DNA of 64,000 nucleotides from NCBI RefSeq assembly GCF_000019905.1, contig NC_010556.1, forward strand, positions 1,700,001-1,764,000, in the 5' to 3' direction. The position numbers and the translations under genes were made by a program. The notes beneath the pieces were generated by a model, which saw nothing but the letters and a program-made list of their open reading frames with translations, was not told the DNA's origin and made no database searches. Positions 1 through 9,285 of the stretch are shown here, in pieces. This stretch comes from Exiguobacterium artemiae 255-15 (GTDB lineage: Bacteria; Bacillota; Bacilli; Exiguobacteriales; Exiguobacteriaceae). Every line of letters starts with the position of its first letter. Positions within the stretch are counted from its first letter, which is position 1.

Positions 1-28
1 CGGATAATGGGAATCAGGAGGTGTTCAT

Positions 29-385
29 TTGAAAATCAAACGCAACGAATCGTTCCGGTATCAATTTGATCAACCGGTTTCCGGTGAATTCTATCTCGTC
101 AAAGAGGGACGGCGGACACCGGTCGGATCGATGAAAATTCATAATCTCTCCCCGAGTGGTATGGCGATTGCAACACCGCTGAAACTGCCGATTGATCGTT
201 CGATGTCAATCGTCGTTGAATTTTCTCTTTTACCCGGCCTTGAACCTTTGAAGCTGAACGGACGAATCTTACATGAAAAATGGCTTGATGACCAACGTTT
301 GTACGGCATACTGCTCGAAACGATGAAAGAGGAACAACAGCAGATTATCGATATGATCAAACAATTCGTCAAAACGACGTCTTGA
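29..385 (+). CDS. PilZ-domain protein (putative c-di-GMP receptor)
   Basis: A 118-residue single-domain protein. The N-terminal basic stretch KRNESFR (residues 4-10) and the NLSPSG segment (39-44) match the two c-di-GMP-contacting parts of PilZ domains: an arginine-rich motif and D/NxSxxG. The arginine spacing is one residue longer than the usual RxxxR, so ligand binding is likely but not certain. The start is TTG, set by AGGAGGTG at 16-23, five bases upstream. A diguanylate cyclase gene lies about 4 kb away (4431-5951), a plausible source of the ligand. There is no signal peptide or membrane segment, so it should be cytosolic. Its output partner cannot be read from the sequence. Confidence 0.8.
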   Translation: MKIKRNESFRYQFDQPVSGEFYLVKEGRRTPVGSMKIHNLSPSGMAIATPLKLPIDRSMSIVVEFSLLPGLEPLKLNGRILHEKWLDDQRLYGILLETMKEEQQQIIDMIKQFVKTTS

Positions 386-455
386 ATGACTCGTGTTTTA
401 CTTAGAACGAGAAGGATCTGTTCTCTCTTTTGAGAAAGAACGGCCTTCAACGATT

Positions 456-498
456 AAAAATCAGGGTGACGGACATGATGTCCGTCACCCTGATTTTT
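456..498. terminator. Bidirectional rho-independent terminator
   Basis: A perfect 15-bp stem (461-475 with 479-493) and 3-base loop are flanked by A5 and T5, so both strands carry a hairpin plus T-tract. It sits between the PilZ gene and the convergent glucosidase gene and can end both. Confidence 0.9.
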
Positions 499-516
499 AG
501 TACTTGCATTTCATTT

Positions 517-2190
517 TTACCGCGTCGTCCGGTAGACGATTGCTTCATACGGTCGAAGAACCAATTCTTCTTTTGATCCTGCCGGTGATTCACTGTAATT
601 TCCGATGACCGGATCAGAAGTATCGTGAGACAGCGGAACCGTTACTTCTTCCTGACTGAAGGAGCAGTAAATGTACCATGTTTCATTTTCATATGTTCTT
701 GTGTACGCATAGATGTCCGTTTCCTCTTCTAAAATCAAGGCATATTCACCGTATACGATTACATCGTGCTGATGACGTAACGCAATCAGCTGTTTATAGT
801 AATAGAAGATGGAATCCGGATCCTCCAAGGCCTGTTCGACATTGATGGTCGGATAGTTCGGATTAACTTTTAACCAGGGTGTACCCGTCGTAAATCCGGC
901 ATGCTCCGTCGCATCCCATTGAATTGGTGTCCGGGCATTGTCCCGTCCCTTCACATGGACAGCACGCAATAACTCTGCCGGTGAAGCCCCTTGCTCGGTC
1001 CGTTCTTTCCACATATTACGGATTTCGATATCCTCATAGTCCTCAATCGATTCAAAGGCCACGTTCGTCATGCCGATTTCTTCCCCTTGATAAATGTAGG
1101 GAGTTCCTTTTAACAAGTGGAGCAGAGTCGCTAACATTTTAGCGGATTCGACGCGATACGTCGTATCATTTCCGAATCGGCTGACAACGCGTGGCTGGTC
1201 GTGATTATTCCAGTACAGCGAGTTCCACCCTTTTTCGTGTAAGGCGACTTGCCATTTCGTGAAGTTTTCTTTCAGTTTCTGAAGGTCAAATGGTTTTACA
1301 TCCCATTTCCCACCCGGACCGGAATCCAAGTCCATATGTTCGAACGTAAACACCATGTTGACTTCTTTGCGTTCTGGATCTGTATAAAGAATGGCGTCGT
1401 CAGTTGTCGCCCCCGGCATTTCACCAACCGTCAAGACATCATAATTACCAAAAGAAGCATCATTCATTTCTTTTAAAAACTCATGGATTCTTGGTCCGTT
1501 AATATAATGTTGTCCGCCGTCCCCGTATAGAGCACCGGGAGGAACCGTCGCATCCGGAAGACCGGGTGTCTTCGAGATTAAGTTGATGACGTCCATCCGG
1601 AAACCGTCAATCCCGCGATCCAACCAGCGCGTAATCATCTGATAGACTTCTTGACGCAGTTTTTCGTTTTCCCAGTTCAGATCAGGTTGCTTTTTAGAAA
1701 ACAGGTGCAAGTAATATTCGTTTGTCGCCTCATCCAGTTCCCAAGCCGGTCCGGAAAAAATCGAGCCCCAGTTGTTCGGGAGCGTCCCGTCTTCATTGGC
1801 GCTTCTCCAAATGTAATAGTCCCGGTATGGATTGTCCTTACTCTTTCGTGACTCTGCAAACCAGGCGTGCTCGTCCGACGAATGGTTGATGACCAAATCC
1901 ATTACGATTTTGATTCCCCGCTCATGCGCCTGATCGAGCAGACGATCAAAGTCCGCCATCGTTCCGAATTCGCTCATGATGGCTTCATAATCCCGAATAT
2001 CATATCCGTTATCATCATTTGGTGAGTCATAGACCGGACTCAGCCAAATAACATCAATTCCAAGTTCTTTTAAGTAATCCAGTTTTTCAATGATACCGAC
2101 GAGATCCCCGATTCCGTCTCCGTTTGAATCATTGAAACTCCGCGGATAAATTTGATAGACTACACTGTCGTGCCACCATTTACGTTCCAT
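517..2190 (-). CDS. malL: Oligo-1,6-glucosidase / alpha-glucosidase, GH13
   Basis: A 557-residue cytosolic GH13 enzyme of the oligo-1,6-glucosidase type, expected to hydrolyse isomaltose, panose, maltose or sucrose-like sugars after uptake. The GH13 regions are in order: DLVINH near 98-103, GFRMD with nucleophile D200, VGE with acid/base E257, and NNHD with D331. These positions match the family (usual length about 560). There is no signal peptide. It stands alone, convergent with the PilZ gene. Upstream are a perfect LacI-type palindrome and a cre-like site, which suggests sugar induction and catabolite control. No sugar transporter or LacI-type regulator gene lies in the window. The exact substrate cannot be fixed; trehalose-6-phosphate hydrolase is less likely but related. 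Confidence 0.88.
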   Translation of the reverse strand: MERKWWHDSVVYQIYPRSFNDSNGDGIGDLVGIIEKLDYLKELGIDVIWLSPVYDSPNDDNGYDIRDYEAIMSEFGTMADFDRLLDQAHERGIKIVMDLVINHSSDEHAWFAESRKSKDNPYRDYYIWRSANEDGTLPNNWGSIFSGPAWELDEATNEYYLHLFSKKQPDLNWENEKLRQEVYQMITRWLDRGIDGFRMDVINLISKTPGLPDATVPPGALYGDGGQHYINGPRIHEFLKEMNDASFGNYDVLTVGEMPGATTDDAILYTDPERKEVNMVFTFEHMDLDSGPGGKWDVKPFDLQKLKENFTKWQVALHEKGWNSLYWNNHDQPRVVSRFGNDTTYRVESAKMLATLLHLLKGTPYIYQGEEIGMTNVAFESIEDYEDIEIRNMWKERTEQGASPAELLRAVHVKGRDNARTPIQWDATEHAGFTTGTPWLKVNPNYPTINVEQALEDPDSIFYYYKQLIALRHQHDVIVYGEYALILEEETDIYAYTRTYENETWYIYCSFSQEEVTVPLSHDTSDPVIGNYSESPAGSKEELVLRPYEAIVYRTTR

Positions 2191-2220
2191 GTGATTGATC
2201 GACTCCTCTTGTGAACAATT

Positions 2221-2238
2221 TGCGCAATCGATTGCGCA
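2221..2238. promoter_or_regulatory. LacI-family operator-like palindrome
   Basis: A perfect 18-bp palindrome (TGCGCAATC / GATTGCGCA) with the central CG typical of LacI-family operators. It lies about 30 bp upstream of the glucosidase start and probably binds a maltose- or sucrose-type repressor encoded elsewhere. Confidence 0.7.
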
Positions 2239-2243
2239 TTTAA

Positions 2244-2257
2244 TAAAAGCGCTTCCA
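2244..2257 (-). promoter_or_regulatory. cre-like catabolite-response site
   Basis: On the minus strand it reads TGGAAGCGCTTTTA, two mismatches from the CcpA consensus TGWNANCGNTNWCA. It sits next to the LacI-type operator upstream of the glucosidase gene, which fits carbon catabolite repression. Confidence 0.5.
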
Positions 2258-2400
2258 TTTATTTCATCGTTAGCGTATCACGAATCTTGTAACCAGGACA
2301 AGAAGATTCCCTTGTACGGAATCAGGTATACTGGACCTATCGTTTCACGTTTGAATTTTTCCGTTTGAGGAAAATGATTTAAGAGAGGAGGCGTACCAAC

Positions 2401-3018
2401 ATGTATCGTCGTTACTTATTATTTCTGGTCTGGGCTGTCGCCATCATCTTTATACTGTTGTTCGGGAATAACAGAGTTTTCCCGTCCGGTTTTCTCCTGT
2501 CCTTTTTACGATTCGACCAAAGCCAATTTGATACGTCTGCGCTCAGTTTATTTACATTACTCGGGATCTATCCTGCAGCCTTTTTCATGCTCTTCTTGGA
2601 CGAAAAACGCTTCTTGAAACCTTCACCGATGTTGGCCAGTTTCGGGGCATTTGCATTAGGTTCTTTTATCCTGATGCCGTATCTCGCGCTGGCAATTCCC
2701 CGTCAAACGTTTTTACCGTTTCGGCGCCGGAAGTTCATTCCTTATGTCGTCGCCGTATTAGCCGTTCTGTCGGCAATCATCATCTGGTTGGCTTTGGCAC
2801 GTTCCGACTGGAGCATTTTCGGAGTCTATTTCATGACAAATCAATTCGTTCGGACGATGACCGTCGATTTGGTGATGTTTTATATTTTACAGCTGTTTAT
2901 GTTACACCGTATTCGGGCGCGCCAGAATACTCGGCTCGGTTGGCGGGACCTCGTGCCGTTGTTCGGACTGTTCAGTTATCTGTTCCGCCGTCATCTTCCG
3001 ACTTCCTCCAACGGTTGA
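2401..3018 (+). CDS. Multi-pass membrane protein of unknown function
   Basis: A 205-residue protein with about five hydrophobic segments, roughly at 5-22, 48-65, 79-97, 114-131 and 150-167, separated by basic loops (RRRK near 108-111). I do not recognise the family. The start is supported by AGAGGAGG at 2384-2391. Its TGA stop lies inside the -35 hexamer of the thyA promoter, so the two genes are packed but probably transcribed separately. There is no transporter signature or catalytic motif, so function stays open. Confidence 0.7.
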   Translation: MYRRYLLFLVWAVAIIFILLFGNNRVFPSGFLLSFLRFDQSQFDTSALSLFTLLGIYPAAFFMLFLDEKRFLKPSPMLASFGAFALGSFILMPYLALAIPRQTFLPFRRRKFIPYVVAVLAVLSAIIIWLALARSDWSIFGVYFMTNQFVRTMTVDLVMFYILQLFMLHRIRARQNTRLGWRDLVPLFGLFSYLFRRHLPTSSNG

Positions 3019-3044
3019 TTCGACCGAACGGATTCGGCTACAAT
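3015..3044 (+). promoter_or_regulatory. Sigma-A promoter of thyA-dfrA
   Basis: TTGATT (3015-3020), an 18-base spacer and TACAAT (3039-3044), placed about 33 bases before the thyA start. The -35 overlaps the stop codon of the preceding membrane-protein gene. Confidence 0.6.
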
Positions 3045-3076
3045 AGGAAGATAGCTTTCATAGGGGGACATTATTC

Positions 3077-3871
3077 ATGAAACAGTATCATCAACTTTGT
3101 CAGGAAATTTTAACGAACGGCGTAAAAAAAGAAGATCGGACGGGAACCGGAACCATCAGTATTTTTGGTCATCAAATGCGGTTCTCGTTGCAGGATGGTT
3201 TTCCGATGGTGACGACAAAAAAGTTACATATGAAGTCGATCATTCATGAATTGATCTGGTTTATCTCCGGTGAAACGAACATCTCTTATTTACAAGAGAA
3301 CGGTGTCCGCATTTGGAACGAGTGGGCGGACGAAAACGGTAATCTCGGACCGGTTTATGGTGCCCAGTGGCGTTCTTTTCCGAAACCGGATGGAACGACC
3401 GTCGATCAATTAGCGGATGTGATTGAACAGATCAAAGTCAATCCGGACTCCCGTCGTTTGATTGTCAGTGCCTGGAATCCCGGACAACTGGAGGAGATGG
3501 CCTTACCGCCCTGCCATTTGTTGTTCCAGTTTTACGTAGCAGACGGAAAACTGTCTTGTCAGCTCTATCAGCGGTCGGCGGACGTCTTCCTTGGAGTCCC
3601 GTTCAATATTGCTTCCTATGCTTTGTTGACGCACATGATTGCTCATGTCTGTAAACTTGAAGTCGGCGATTTTGTTCATACTTTAGGAGATTCCCATATT
3701 TATTCGAACCATCTGGATCAAGTGAATCTCCAGTTGAGCCGGAATCCGAAACCTTTGCCGACGATTCGATTTGCCCGTGAAGTCGAGCGCATTGAAGACT
3801 TTACGTTTGACGATATCATCATCGAAGGCTACGACCCTGATCCGCATATTAAAGGAGTCGTCGCCGTATGA
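3077..3871 (+). CDS. thyA: Thymidylate synthase ThyA
   Basis: Converts dUMP to dTMP using 5,10-methylenetetrahydrofolate and releases dihydrofolate. At 264 residues it equals the Escherichia coli enzyme in length, and the nucleophile falls at C146 in the LPPC motif exactly as there. Other signatures are RTGTGT (21-26), YGAQWR near 94-99 and the [10 protein letters not shown] segment. It ends in an ATGA overlap with dfrA, whose product recycles the dihydrofolate formed. A sigma-A-like promoter lies just upstream, and an AGGGGG Shine-Dalgarno precedes the ATG. Confidence 0.97.
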   Translation: MKQYHQLCQEILTNGVKKEDRTGTGTISIFGHQMRFSLQDGFPMVTTKKLHMKSIIHELIWFISGETNISYLQENGVRIWNEWADENGNLGPVYGAQWRSFPKPDGTTVDQLADVIEQIKVNPDSRRLIVSAWNPGQLEEMALPPCHLLFQFYVADGKLSCQLYQRSADVFLGVPFNIASYALLTHMIAHVCKLEVGDFVHTLGDSHIYSNHLDQVNLQLSRNPKPLPTIRFAREVERIEDFTFDDIIIEGYDPDPHIKGVVAV

Positions 3872-4353
3872 TTTCGCATATCGTTGCCTATACAAAAAAC
3901 CGGGTCATTGGACGGGATAACGAGATGCCTTGGCACTTGCCGGCTGATTTAGCCCATTTCAAGAAAACGACTTACGGCAAACCGGTCATCATGGGTCGAA
4001 AAACCTTCCTCTCAATCGGACGCCCATTACCGGGACGCGAGAATATCGTCATCACACGTGATCCGGACTTTCATGCGGAAGGCATCACCATCTGGCATGA
4101 CTTAGACAGACTGGCGGATTACGCGGAGTCGGACGAGGAAGTCTTTTTAATTGGCGGCGGCGAATTGTTCCAGCAGACACTGCCTCTTATCGAGCGGATT
4201 TATGCGACTGAAATCGATGCCCACATCGAAGGGGATGTTTACTATCCCGTTCTTCCTGATCATTTCGTTTGTTCCTCCGAGACGTACCACCCTGTGGATA
4301 CGCAACATGCAGAAGCTTTTACGATTAAGCAATTTGATCGTGTTCCTGAATAA
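3868..4353 (+). CDS. dfrA: Dihydrofolate reductase
   Basis: NADPH-dependent reduction of dihydrofolate to tetrahydrofolate. It has 161 residues, the normal length. The N-terminal NRVIG, the MPWHLPADL loop with its substrate-binding acid, the IMGRKTF cofactor segment and the IGGGELF nucleotide-binding loop are all present. The start overlaps the thyA stop (ATGA), so the genes are translationally coupled. Both act in one cycle: ThyA consumes methylene-folate and DfrA regenerates the carrier. A strong terminator follows at 4379-4418. It is chromosomal, with no sign of a mobile trimethoprim-resistance variant. Confidence 0.96.
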   Translation: MISHIVAYTKNRVIGRDNEMPWHLPADLAHFKKTTYGKPVIMGRKTFLSIGRPLPGRENIVITRDPDFHAEGITIWHDLDRLADYAESDEEVFLIGGGELFQQTLPLIERIYATEIDAHIEGDVYYPVLPDHFVCSSETYHPVDTQHAEAFTIKQFDRVPE

Positions 4354-4378
4354 ACATCATTCGATTGACGTTTCAAGC

Positions 4379-4418
4379 AAAAAGCATCCCGACTTTCAAG
4401 AAGTCAGGATGCTTTTTT
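4379..4418. terminator. Terminator after thyA-dfrA
   Basis: A 17-bp stem with one mismatch and a 5-base loop, followed by T6 on the plus strand. The minus strand also gives a T5 tract, so it can serve the convergent diguanylate cyclase gene. Confidence 0.88.
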
Positions 4419-4430
4419 AATTCGGTCTTT

Positions 4431-5951
4431 TTAAGGCAGGCGAATCACCCATTGGCGAATCTGCTCTTCCAACTGATGTGGATCAAGCGGAGATAAACAA
4501 TAATCCGTAACGCCGCGTTCCAGCGCCTGTCCCAGCAGTTGATTTTCTTCATCGGCAATCGCAATCACGTCAATGAGGGCCTCACGCGCCTGCTTCCACT
4601 GCTTAACCAGCTTAAAATCTGACGTTGCCAGCCGTTCGAGCGGCATCACGTAAAGCTGAATCGATCCGGTTGTTTTTTGATCGTCAGCTACAAGATTAAA
4701 ATCGTATTTCGGATGAAACGGTAGCTCAATCCGTGAAAGAGATGGCAGTAACGTCTTTTCGACCTTAATGACGACCTCTAGCTTCTCCTTGGCAGTTGCC
4801 GTCGCGTACAGGATGACCTGGTTCCGTCCGTTTCGCTTGGCTTGATAGAGAGCTTCGTCTGCTTCAGACGTCATCTCTTCTAAATCCATCAGAACATCAT
4901 CGATGATCGTTAATCCGATTGAAACCGTTACTTTCAACCCGTTCGGAAAGGTATGACGTTCAATTCGTGACCGAACCCTTTCCATCATCTCTGCGGCATG
5001 TTTCGAATTGTCTGCACTAAACAGCACCATAAATTCTTCGCCTCCGAAGCGGATCAACTCGTCGTCTTGTCGGAGAGCTTGTTTCGTCAAAGCTGCCAGT
5101 TCGGTCAACACAAGATCCCCTGTTGGATGTCCATGCAAATCATTAATTCGTTTGAAGTGGTCTAAATCGAAAATGGCCAGAGCAAACAGCTGATGATCGC
5201 GTTCCAACCGCGATGTCCGTCTCCGGTAGGCATTTTGAAGGTATTTCCGGTTGAAGGCACCCGTTAACTCATCAACTAATATCGATGAAGACACGGCACG
5301 TAATTTCCGTAGCAGCCGTTGAAGGCGAATCTTACGTTCGTCAATCCCTACCGTCTCATCCCAGTAATCATCTGCTCCAAGTGCATAACACACCTGACGG
5401 ACCGTCGGGTCATTCGGACCAATCAAAATCAGCGGAATGAACGCGGTTTCCAATTTTCTAATCAGCTTCTTCAGTAATGTATCTTCTGTCATGCGAATGA
5501 TTTCGTAATCAATCAGCATCGCATCGACATGCAAATCGTATCCGACTTCCAGTGTATCTTCGATTGAACCAAAAAAACGTGTCATGTAACGTTCATGCTC
5601 CAGTGCTTTTTTCCATTGAATGTTATCCAAAAACCGTTTCGTGACCGAAAGAATCATTTCCTTGCGTACGACTTTCTTCCGTCCCCGTTCTGACAAATGA
5701 TCGATGACCGGTGCGAGCAGCTTCACGATCTGTTCATGCGTGACTTCTTCCGCTGCCCCGTTCAATTCACTTCCCCAGCCTGCTGTCTGCCGCTCAAAGA
5801 AATTTGCTTGATCATATTCGCTGAATCGGTTCAGCCATTGTGCGAAAACAAGCAACTCCGATTTCGGAACCGTATCCATCCGGAGTAAACGTTCGACCAT
5901 CAGAATCGTCTGATCGATTTGTTTTTCAATTTGTTGTTTGGTTGTTTCCAC
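4431..5951 (-). CDS. Diguanylate cyclase with receiver-like regions (REC-GGDEF-REC)
   Basis: A 506-residue soluble protein predicted to make c-di-GMP from two GTP. The GGDEF domain spans about 225-385, with an intact GGEEF (303-307) and an RxxD inhibitory site (RQDD, 294-297) five residues before it. Before it (about 105-217) is a receiver-like fold that keeps an acceptor-type Asp (LIDYE, D148) but has D and E where the receiver Lys and Pro belong. After it (about 430-505) is a second receiver-like half with GVTDYCLSPLD but no clear acceptor. Residues 1-100 are helical and unrecognised. The start is GTG, set by GAGAGGG seven bases upstream. The degenerate receivers suggest protein contacts rather than phosphorelay. 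It is a single gene between two terminators. Confidence 0.88.
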   Translation of the reverse strand: METTKQQIEKQIDQTILMVERLLRMDTVPKSELLVFAQWLNRFSEYDQANFFERQTAGWGSELNGAAEEVTHEQIVKLLAPVIDHLSERGRKKVVRKEMILSVTKRFLDNIQWKKALEHERYMTRFFGSIEDTLEVGYDLHVDAMLIDYEIIRMTEDTLLKKLIRKLETAFIPLILIGPNDPTVRQVCYALGADDYWDETVGIDERKIRLQRLLRKLRAVSSSILVDELTGAFNRKYLQNAYRRRTSRLERDHQLFALAIFDLDHFKRINDLHGHPTGDLVLTELAALTKQALRQDDELIRFGGEEFMVLFSADNSKHAAEMMERVRSRIERHTFPNGLKVTVSIGLTIIDDVLMDLEEMTSEADEALYQAKRNGRNQVILYATATAKEKLEVVIKVEKTLLPSLSRIELPFHPKYDFNLVADDQKTTGSIQLYVMPLERLATSDFKLVKQWKQAREALIDVIAIADEENQLLGQALERGVTDYCLSPLDPHQLEEQIRQWVIRLP

Positions 5952-6002
5952 GAGTCTTCCCTCTCTTTCTATACAGCCGAAATCATCCGTTCGACTGAAA
6001 AG

Positions 6003-6026
6003 AAAACGAGGGAAGGCCCTCGTTTT
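6003..6026 (-). terminator. Terminator of fumC
   Basis: A 10-bp perfect stem with a 4-base loop, followed by T-rich sequence in the minus direction, just past the fumarase stop. Confidence 0.8.
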
Positions 6027-6029
6027 CGA

Positions 6030-7424
6030 TTATGCTTTTAAGTTCGGATGGACCATGTCCGCCGGAACGATCCATTGATCGTATTGTTCTTCTGTCAATA
6101 AACCGGTGGCAAGTGCCGCCTCTTTTAAAGTTGTACCCTCTTTGTGCGCAGCTTTAGCAATCCGAGCTGCATTTTCATACCCGATATGCGGATTGAGTGC
6201 CGTGACAAGCATTAAGGAACGTTCGACGTTCTCAGCGATGACAGTCCGCTCCGGCTCGATTCCGATGGCACAGTGATCATTAAACGACTGAAGGGAATCC
6301 GTCAATAACCGAACCGACTGGATGTAGTTATACATAATCACCGGCTTAAAGACATTGAGTTCAAAGTTCCCTTGACTTGCAGCAAATCCGATTGTCGCAT
6401 CATTTCCAAGGACTTGAGCAGCGACCATCGTCAACGCCTCGCTTTGAGTCGGATTAACTTTTCCCGGCATGATGGAGCTTCCCGGTTCATTTTCCGGAAT
6501 CGTAATCTCACCGATTCCGGCACGCGGACCGGATGCGAGCCAGCGGACGTCATTGGCGATTTTCATCGCATCCATCGCGAGTGCCTTGATGGCTCCATGG
6601 GAAAAGACGAGTTGATCATGGCTCGTCAGGGCATGGAATTTATTTTCTGCGCTGACAAACGATTTTCCGGTTTCTTCACTCATTTTTTCAGCTGCCCGGT
6701 CTCCGAATTCCGGATGGGCATTGATGCCGGTACCGACAGCCGTTCCGCCGATTGCCAGTTCCGTCAACGGTTCTAATGTCAATTCAATCATTTTTTTCGA
6801 AAGTTGTAACATACGGACCCAGCCGCTGATTTCCTGACCCAGTGTAATCGGTGTGGCGTCCTGTAGATGGGTCCGGCCGATTTTGACGATGTCTGAGAAG
6901 GCTTTGGCTTTCTCGTCAAGCGTTGCGTGGATCGCATCGATTGCCGGCAACAATTGATCGATGACAATCGTCTTCGCTGCAATATGCATCGCAGTCGGAT
7001 ATGTATCGTTTGAACTTTGTGATTTATTGACATCATCATTCGGATGGATGACCTTGTCACTTCCCCGCTCGGCAAGTTTCCGTGTTGCGACCCGGGCAAC
7101 CACTTCGTTAACGTTCATGTTCGATTGTGTACCGGAACCCGTCTGCCAAACGACCAGTGGAAATTCTGCATCGAACTGTCCGGCGATGATTTCGTCACAG
7201 ACTTCCGCAATCACTTCCGCTTTTTCTTGATCCAAGACCCCTAGATCACGATTGGCTAGTGCTGCGCCCTTTTTCAGAACGGCGAATGCCCGAATGATTT
7301 CAATCGGCATCTTTTCCGTGCCAATCTTAAAGTTTTCCAGACTGCGTTGTGTTTGTGCTCCCCATTCCTGTGCTTCCGGGACACGAATTTCCCCCATCGT
7401 GTCATGTTCTAAACGGTATTCCAT
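6030..7424 (-). CDS. fumC: Class II fumarate hydratase
   Basis: Oxygen-stable, cofactor-free fumarase of the TCA cycle that interconverts fumarate and L-malate. It has 464 residues, close to the B. subtilis enzyme (CitG). The superfamily signature [10 protein letters not shown] is present, along with the substrate-binding [11 protein letters not shown], the SSNDTYPTA stretch and [10 protein letters not shown] carrying the catalytic His. The reading frame is open ten codons further upstream, but AAAGGGGG at 7431-7440 has the right spacing only for the ATG at 7424, so that start is chosen. It is a single gene with its own terminator. Confidence 0.96.
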   Translation of the reverse strand: MEYRLEHDTMGEIRVPEAQEWGAQTQRSLENFKIGTEKMPIEIIRAFAVLKKGAALANRDLGVLDQEKAEVIAEVCDEIIAGQFDAEFPLVVWQTGSGTQSNMNVNEVVARVATRKLAERGSDKVIHPNDDVNKSQSSNDTYPTAMHIAAKTIVIDQLLPAIDAIHATLDEKAKAFSDIVKIGRTHLQDATPITLGQEISGWVRMLQLSKKMIELTLEPLTELAIGGTAVGTGINAHPEFGDRAAEKMSEETGKSFVSAENKFHALTSHDQLVFSHGAIKALAMDAMKIANDVRWLASGPRAGIGEITIPENEPGSSIMPGKVNPTQSEALTMVAAQVLGNDATIGFAASQGNFELNVFKPVIMYNYIQSVRLLTDSLQSFNDHCAIGIEPERTVIAENVERSLMLVTALNPHIGYENAARIAKAAHKEGTTLKEAALATGLLTEEQYDQWIVPADMVHPNLKA

Positions 7425-7540
7425 AATCATTTCCCCCTTTATCTGCTGATACATTAATAGTTTAACGGAAACCGACTCGAATGGGAATGATAGACGCCGG
7501 TTTGGGGAATAGTTTGTTATCGAAAAGGAGTGAATGCTTG

Positions 7541-8848
7541 ATGTGGTTGATTAACTTAACAATCGTTTTACTTTTAATTCTGGCGAATGGGATCTTTGCG
7601 ATGACGGAACTGGCTTTACTGTCCTCCAAAAAATCCAAGTTGCAACAATATGCGGACGATGGAAAAAAATCCGCTCAAATCGCCCTCGACTTTTTGGAAC
7701 GTCCGACGGATTTGCTGTCGACGGTTCAAGTCGGCATTACCTTGATTGGCATCATCAACGGAGCCTTTGGCGGTGCTGCTTTATCCGCTCCGTTAATTGA
7801 CTGGCTCGCCGGTTTTGAGTGGCTGGCACCTTACGCCAGTACGATCGGCTATGTCGTCGTCGTCACGATCATTACTTATTTATCGCTTGTCGTCGGTGAA
7901 CTGGTCCCAAAACGAATTGCCCTCGTCAGTCCGGAGCGTGTCACGATGATTCTGGCACAACCGATGCGGATATTCTCAAGTGTCTTAAAGCCGTTCATCT
8001 TCATCTTAAGTAAGTCAACAAGCGTTATTTTCCGGATGATCGGACTTGACCGGCTTCAAACGGAAGACGAGACGGAAGATGAAGTCAAACAGTTGTTGAT
8101 TCGCGGGACAAAAGAAGGAACGTTCGCAACGTCAGAAGCAGAACAAGTCTCGCGTGTATTCGCGTTTCACGATCAGTTGGCGTATGAATTGATGGAACCG
8201 CGTACGGTGACGGAATGGATTGATTTGACGGATTCTCCCGATGAGATTTTAGCTGATTTACGAAGCGCAAAACACCGGAATCTTCCTGTCGGTCACGGTG
8301 ATTTGGATCACTTCGTCGGATACGTCGATGCCAAGGAAATTCTAGCTTCCGAGCAGCCGATCGCTGTCATCGAGTCCATGATTCACACTCCGCTCATCGT
8401 CCCGAAACAGTTGCAAGCGACTGTCCTGCTCGAACGGATGCGCAAGGAAACGGTTTCCATTGCCTTTGTACTCGATGAATATGGCGGTTTTTTGGGAATC
8501 ATTACATTATTTGATATCTTGGAAGCATTTGTCGGTGAAATCTCGACGGTCGAAGAGGAACCGGAACTTGTCCAGCGGACGGATGGATCTTATTTAGCAG
8601 ACGGCTTACTGCATATCGATGATTTAAAACGGGTACTCGATATTAAAACAGAGTTACCTGGCGAAGCAAAAAACAGTTATCATACCGTCGCCGGGCTCGT
8701 CTTATATCTGCTCGGCGAGTTTCCGGTTCGCGGAAGTCACGTGACGAGCAATGGTTATCGTTTCGAGGTGGTTGACTTGGATGGTCGGCGGATCGATCAA
8801 ATCTTAATCGAACGACTGGAAGATCCGGTCGATGAGACGTCTCTATGA
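7541..8848 (+). CDS. CNNM/CBS-domain membrane protein (HlyC/CorC family)
   Basis: A 435-residue protein with a DUF21/CNNM transmembrane region (about 1-185; the first helix is [14 protein letters not shown]), a tandem CBS pair (about 205-335, with ELMEPRT at its start) and a C-terminal CorC_HlyC domain. CNNM proteins are linked to Mg2+ (and Co2+) efflux and homeostasis; the older label 'hemolysin' is misleading. The frame opens 20 codons earlier, but AAAGGAG at 7524-7530 favours ATG 7541 (TTG 7538 is possible). It is divergent from fumC. A strong terminator follows. The ion handled is not visible from the sequence. Confidence 0.88.
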   Translation: MWLINLTIVLLLILANGIFAMTELALLSSKKSKLQQYADDGKKSAQIALDFLERPTDLLSTVQVGITLIGIINGAFGGAALSAPLIDWLAGFEWLAPYASTIGYVVVVTIITYLSLVVGELVPKRIALVSPERVTMILAQPMRIFSSVLKPFIFILSKSTSVIFRMIGLDRLQTEDETEDEVKQLLIRGTKEGTFATSEAEQVSRVFAFHDQLAYELMEPRTVTEWIDLTDSPDEILADLRSAKHRNLPVGHGDLDHFVGYVDAKEILASEQPIAVIESMIHTPLIVPKQLQATVLLERMRKETVSIAFVLDEYGGFLGIITLFDILEAFVGEISTVEEEPELVQRTDGSYLADGLLHIDDLKRVLDIKTELPGEAKNSYHTVAGLVLYLLGEFPVRGSHVTSNGYRFEVVDLDGRRIDQILIERLEDPVDETSL

Positions 8849-8886
8849 AAAAACTGACCGGATCTGTGCGATCCGGTCAGTTTTTT
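8848..8886. terminator. Bidirectional terminator
   Basis: A 16-bp perfect stem (8848-8863 with 8871-8886) with A/T runs on both sides. It lies between the convergent CNNM gene and the RNase H-like gene and serves both. The first base is the last base of the CNNM stop codon. Confidence 0.9.
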
Positions 8887-8889
8887 TGA

Positions 8890-9285
8890 TTAATATTCAT
8901 TTAAAGCATCTTTTGCCACTCGATCGGCTTTATTTTCCGACCGTGGAATCCATTTGACGAATGCCAGCGGTAAACGGGAAAACCGTTCGAATGCCGGATC
9001 AAAATAAATCTGAATCCGCTTATTTTTGGCAAACTCGCGTTCGACTGCCAACGAAACAGCTTCCGAATCCGTCCGGAAAGAAAACACACTTTCTCCTTGC
9101 GCGGCTAATTCTTCCGCTAATTCGACTGCTTTTAAAAATGCCTGAAATTCAGCTTCGTGATTATTTTCAGCCGTAATCCGAAATGTCCGTTCAATGACCT
9201 GACCTTCTGAATTTTTGCAGAAAATACCGACTGCTGCATCATCATTCGAAGGACGGACCGCTCCGTCAAAATACAACTCAACCAT
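8890..9285 (-). CDS. RNase H-like domain protein (YpeP/YpdQ type)
   Basis: A 131-residue protein with the RNase HI fold. Acidic residues stand at the catalytic positions: D7 in YFDGA, a Glu in NHEAEF (around 43-46), an Asp in RTDSEA (around 72) and a final Asp in NKADRVAK (near 120). Such stand-alone 'reverse-transcriptase-like' RNase H proteins are common in Bacilli; some show RNase H activity and others appear degenerate. Here the four acids seem kept, so RNA:DNA hybrid cleavage is plausible. Its start overlaps the CobW gene by eight bases, which implies coupling downstream of it. Confidence 0.8.
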   Translation of the reverse strand: MVELYFDGAVRPSNDDAAVGIFCKNSEGQVIERTFRITAENNHEAEFQAFLKAVELAEELAAQGESVFSFRTDSEAVSLAVEREFAKNKRIQIYFDPAFERFSRLPLAFVKWIPRSENKADRVAKDALNEY

